Part shown: positions 61,709 through 64,000 of the stretch, piece after piece
How positions within the stretch are numbered: position 1 is the first letter of the stretch
How the letters are laid out: each line of letters starts with the position of its first letter
From: Kitasatospora sp. SolWspMP-SS2h
GTDB lineage: Bacteria > Actinomycetota > Actinomycetes > Streptomycetales > Streptomycetaceae
Direction: 5' to 3'
DNA length: 64,000 nt
NCBI RefSeq assembly: GCF_003259315.1
Contig: NZ_QLLT01000020.1
Coordinates: 1-64,000, forward strand
Made by a program: the position numbers and the translations under genes
The notes under the pieces: model-generated
What the model saw: the letters and a program-made list of their open reading frames with translations, nothing else
The model's database searches: none
What the model was told of the DNA's origin: nothing

Positions 61709-62695
61709 TCAGCGGGCGGAGTCCAGCCGGGCGCGCTGCTCGGCCGTCAGCTCCAGGTCGAGCGCCGCCAGGCTCTCGTCCAGCTGGGCCACCGAGGAGG
61801 CGCCGACCAGCGGGACGACCGGCAGCTCGCCGCCGAGCAGCCAGGCCAGCACCACCTGGTTGCGGGTGGCGCCGGTCTCCCGGGCGACGGCGTCGAGCGC
61901 GGCCAGGCGGGGCGCGGTGCCGGCGTGGTCGAAGGACGGGCCGAGCGGCTTGTCGGCGCGGACGTAGCCGCCGCCGAGCAGCGGGGAGTAGGCGACCATG
62001 GTCAGCCCGGGGTTCTCCCGGAGGTAGGAGATCAGGTCGCCGTGCACGGCCGCCTGGTCGCCGTCGGCGGAGCGGAAGCCGGGCTCGTCGGCGCGGCGGC
62101 GCAGGTAGGTGTGGCCGTACTGGAGCACCTCGTAGCCGGGCAGGCCGGCCCGCTCGGCGAGGTTGCGGGCCCGCTCGACCCGCCACGACCAGTGGTTGGA
62201 GACGCCGAGCAGGCCGACCGTCCCCTCCTGGACGAGCGCGCCGAACGCGTGCACGGTCTCGGCGAGCGGCACCTCCGGGTCCTCGATGTGCGCGTACAGC
62301 AGGTCGAGCCGGTCGACGCCCAGGCGCTTGCGGCTGGCCTCGGCGGAGGCCCGGACCACCTCGGCGGACAGCCCCTCGGCGTTCTCGACGAACCCGGTGC
62401 CGGGGGCCTTGGGGCGGGCGCCGAGCTTGGTGGCGATCACCACCTCGTCGGTGATGCCGCGGCTGGCCCGCCAGCGGCCGAGCAGTTCCTCGCTGGCGCC
62501 GCCCTGGCTGCCGTCCTGCCAGTACGCGTAGTTGTTGGAGGTGTCGATGAAGGTGCCGCCCGCCTCGACGTAGCGGTCCAGCACGGCGAAGGAGGTGGCC
62601 TCGTCGGTGAGCGTGCCGAACAGCATCGCCCCGAGGCTGAGCACGCTGACCTCGCGGCGGGTGCGCGGGTCGGTTCCGATGGTGCGCTTGCGCAT
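61709..62695 (-). CDS. Aldo/keto reductase
   Basis: 328 residues, (alpha/beta)8 NADPH-dependent oxidoreductase. The catalytic tetrad is visible as Asp and Tyr in FIDTSNNYAYW, Lys in VIATKLG and His in LLYAHIEDP. It is closest to the class reducing aldehydes and ketones of unknown identity. ATG 62695 preceded by GAGGGG. It is 75 bases downstream in orientation from nothing obvious, and the next gene (Uma2) is divergent. Confidence 0.9.
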   Translation of the reverse strand: MRKRTIGTDPRTRREVSVLSLGAMLFGTLTDEATSFAVLDRYVEAGGTFIDTSNNYAYWQDGSQGGASEELLGRWRASRGITDEVVIATKLGARPKAPGTGFVENAEGLSAEVVRASAEASRKRLGVDRLDLLYAHIEDPEVPLAETVHAFGALVQEGTVGLLGVSNHWSWRVERARNLAERAGLPGYEVLQYGHTYLRRRADEPGFRSADGDQAAVHGDLISYLRENPGLTMVAYSPLLGGGYVRADKPLGPSFDHAGTAPRLAALDAVARETGATRNQVVLAWLLGGELPVVPLVGASSVAQLDESLAALDLELTAEQRARLDSAR

Positions 62696-62915
62696 CCGGG
62701 TTCCCCTCGTTGTCCGCGGCCCGCCCGGTGCGGGCCACGGGAGAGAGTCTGGAACCCGGAGCGCGCTCCAGGTCAAGCAGAGGTGTGGACCACCTGCGGC
62801 GGCGTGCGCGGAGATGGCGTACCACCGCGCACGGGTGGCGGACGCCCGTCGTCTCCCTTCCCGTCGCTGCCGCGCGGTACCGTACGAAGACCACGACGGT
62901 GAGCCGGAGGTTGTG

Positions 62916-63494
62916 ATGACGGCGGTGGAGGACCGGCCGCAGATGCTGGCCGAGGAGTTCGAGCGCATCGCCTTGGCAGCCGAGCGCGAGGGGGTCCGGA
63001 TGGAGTTCATCCACGGGCGGATCGGAGTCAAGGCGGTGCCCGACGGCGACCACGACGAGATCATCCGCTGGGTGATGGAGCAGTGCATGCAGCAGCGCCC
63101 CGACCTGTGGCTGTACCCCGAACGCGGGCTGCGGGTGGAGACCTACCGCAAGGGCCACGCCAAGCCGGACGGCGTGCTCGCCCCGAAGGGCGGCTTCGCC
63201 GGCCAGGGCGAGTGGGCCGACCCCGGCCGGGTCGTCATGGTGGTCGAGGTGACCTCGTACGACCGCGACACCGACCGCCGCGACCGGGATGAGAAGCCGC
63301 GTGCCTACGCGGAGACCGGCATCCCGGTCTACCTGCTGGTCGACCGGGACGGCGGCGAGGTGCTGGTCCACAGCGAGCCCGAGGACGGCCGGTACGTGAG
63401 CCTGGTGCGGCGGCCCTTCGGCAAGCCCGCCGTGCTGCCCGACCCGGTCCGGATCACCCTGGACACCGAACCGCTCAAGGCCTGGGTGCGCTGA
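62916..63494 (+). CDS. Uma2-family (DUF820) PD-(D/E)XK nuclease-like protein
   Basis: 192 residues. The Uma2 pattern is clear: MEFIHGRIGVKAVPDGDHD, HAKPDGVLAPKGG (Asp of the nuclease core), VVMVVEVTSYDRDTDRRD (Glu) and EKPRAYAETGIPVYLLVDR (Lys). These proteins are widespread in actinobacteria and cyanobacteria; their role is unknown. GGAGG lies 5 bases before the ATG at 62916. The 3' end overlaps ispE (opposite strand) by 20 bases. Confidence 0.88.
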   Translation: MTAVEDRPQMLAEEFERIALAAEREGVRMEFIHGRIGVKAVPDGDHDEIIRWVMEQCMQQRPDLWLYPERGLRVETYRKGHAKPDGVLAPKGGFAGQGEWADPGRVVMVVEVTSYDRDTDRRDRDEKPRAYAETGIPVYLLVDRDGGEVLVHSEPEDGRYVSLVRRPFGKPAVLPDPVRITLDTEPLKAWVR

Positions 63495-64000
63495 CCACCT
63501 GCGCGCCCGGCACCGGGCCGTGGGTGGCGTGGGCGGTGCGGCAGGTGCCGGAGGTGCGGAGGGCGGCGGCGAGGTGGGCGGCGGAGTCGGCGTCCTTTGC
63601 GAGGAAGGCGCAGGTCGGGCCGGAGCCGGAGACCAGGGCGGCCAGGGCGCCGGCCTCGGTGCCCGCGTGCAGGGTGTCGGCGAGGGCGGGGCGCAGCGAG
63701 ACGGCGGCGGCCTGGAGGTCGTTGCCGAGGGCGGCGGCCAGCGCGACGGGGTCGCCCTCGGCGAGGGCGGCGAGCAGGGCGGGGTCGGCGTCGGGGGTGG
63801 GGACGTCGGCGAGCGAGGAGCCGCGGCCCGACTCCTCGCGCAGGCGGTCGCACTCGCGGAAGACGGCCGGGGTGGACAGGCCGCCGTCGGCGACCGCGAA
63901 CACCCAGTGGAAGGTGCCGGAGACCGGCAGCGGCTCCAGCAGTTCGCCCCGGCCGCGGCCCAGCGCGACGCCGCCGAGCAGCGCGAACGGGACGTCGGAG
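63475..64000 (-). CDS. ispE: 4-diphosphocytidyl-2-C-methyl-D-erythritol kinase, C-terminal part
   Basis: Partial: the frame runs off the right end of the window, leaving the C-terminal ~175 residues. The GHMP-kinase features SDVPFALLGGVALGRGRGE (encoded near the window edge) and VSGSGPTCAFLAKD (C-terminal GHMP motif) identify IspE, which phosphorylates CDP-methylerythritol in the MEP isoprenoid pathway. The stop codon at 63475 lies inside the 3' end of the convergent Uma2-family gene. Confidence 0.92.
   Translation of the reverse strand, partial: SDVPFALLGGVALGRGRGELLEPLPVSGTFHWVFAVADGGLSTPAVFRECDRLREESGRGSSLADVPTPDADPALLAALAEGDPVALAAALGNDLQAAAVSLRPALADTLHAGTEAGALAALVSGSGPTCAFLAKDADSAAHLAAALRTSGTCRTAHATHGPVPGAQVVSAPRP

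Noticed and set aside
62710..62916. Small forward open frame in the gap before the Uma2 gene
   Set aside because: Arg-rich, no ribosome site, and composition unlike the coding genes.

Overview
This is a chromosomal window from a high-GC actinomycete, almost certainly a streptomycete (Streptomyces or Kitasatospora). Supporting signs are the very high third-position GC, GTG starts, long GC stem terminators without U-tracts, a tRNA-Leu(UAA) of the bldA type, a Rpf-like secreted muralytic protein behind a ydaO/c-di-AMP riboswitch, and an ndh gene with a Rex-type operator. Most of the window is housekeeping core. I saw no transposase, integrase, prophage or CRISPR array. The last gene (ispE) runs off the right edge.

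Layout. 0-11 kb: cystathionine beta-synthase, a membrane SGNH esterase, a thiolase, small hypotheticals, a Bax-inhibitor-1 membrane protein, a cyclophilin, and a MacB/FtsX-type ABC exporter pair. 11-18 kb: bldA tRNA, ndh, then ppx-DUF501-divIC-eno and rpfA. 18-26.3 kb: a P450, a degenerate SDR-like protein, mazG, a small LPxTG-like surface protein, a SurA-like lipoprotein and mfd. 26.9-39.3 kb is the accessory-looking part. It has nucleotide-sugar genes (WbpA-like dehydrogenase, Gfo/Idh oxidoreductase, epimerase, two DegT aminotransferases) interleaved with polymorphic-toxin/immunity type genes: an Imm35-like/deaminase-like/SUKH-4 protein, a WHH-nuclease-like/SUKH fusion, and a YwqJ-like deaminase next to a SUKH-3 protein. 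A DivIVA-like coiled-coil protein also lies here. 39.3-52.8 kb: an orphan histidine kinase, ppc, pth, rplY, prs, glmU, tRNA-Gln, a desaturase with a TetR regulator, an EamA-like transporter, and a tam/marR divergent pair. 52.8-57.3 kb: two more sugar-nucleotide SDR genes (a soluble CapD/WbpM-like protein and GalE), alternating with two atypical NarL-family regulators. 57.4-64 kb: tRNA-Thr, a FUSC-family protein, an ABC-F ATPase, an aldo/keto reductase, a Uma2-family protein and ispE.

How the genes fit together. eno, ppc, prs, glmU, cbs and ispE are central metabolism and precursor supply. mazG, mfd and pth are quality control. The scattered nucleotide-sugar enzymes could together make an amino- or diamino-uronic sugar, but no glycosyltransferase, flippase or polymerase is present. 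The most unusual content is the cluster of SUKH-domain proteins fused to or paired with nuclease- and deaminase-like domains around that sugar cassette. A second unusual feature is a recurrent pattern of short perfect tandem repeats (9-21 bp) at or just beyond gene ends, in several places spanning the stop codon.
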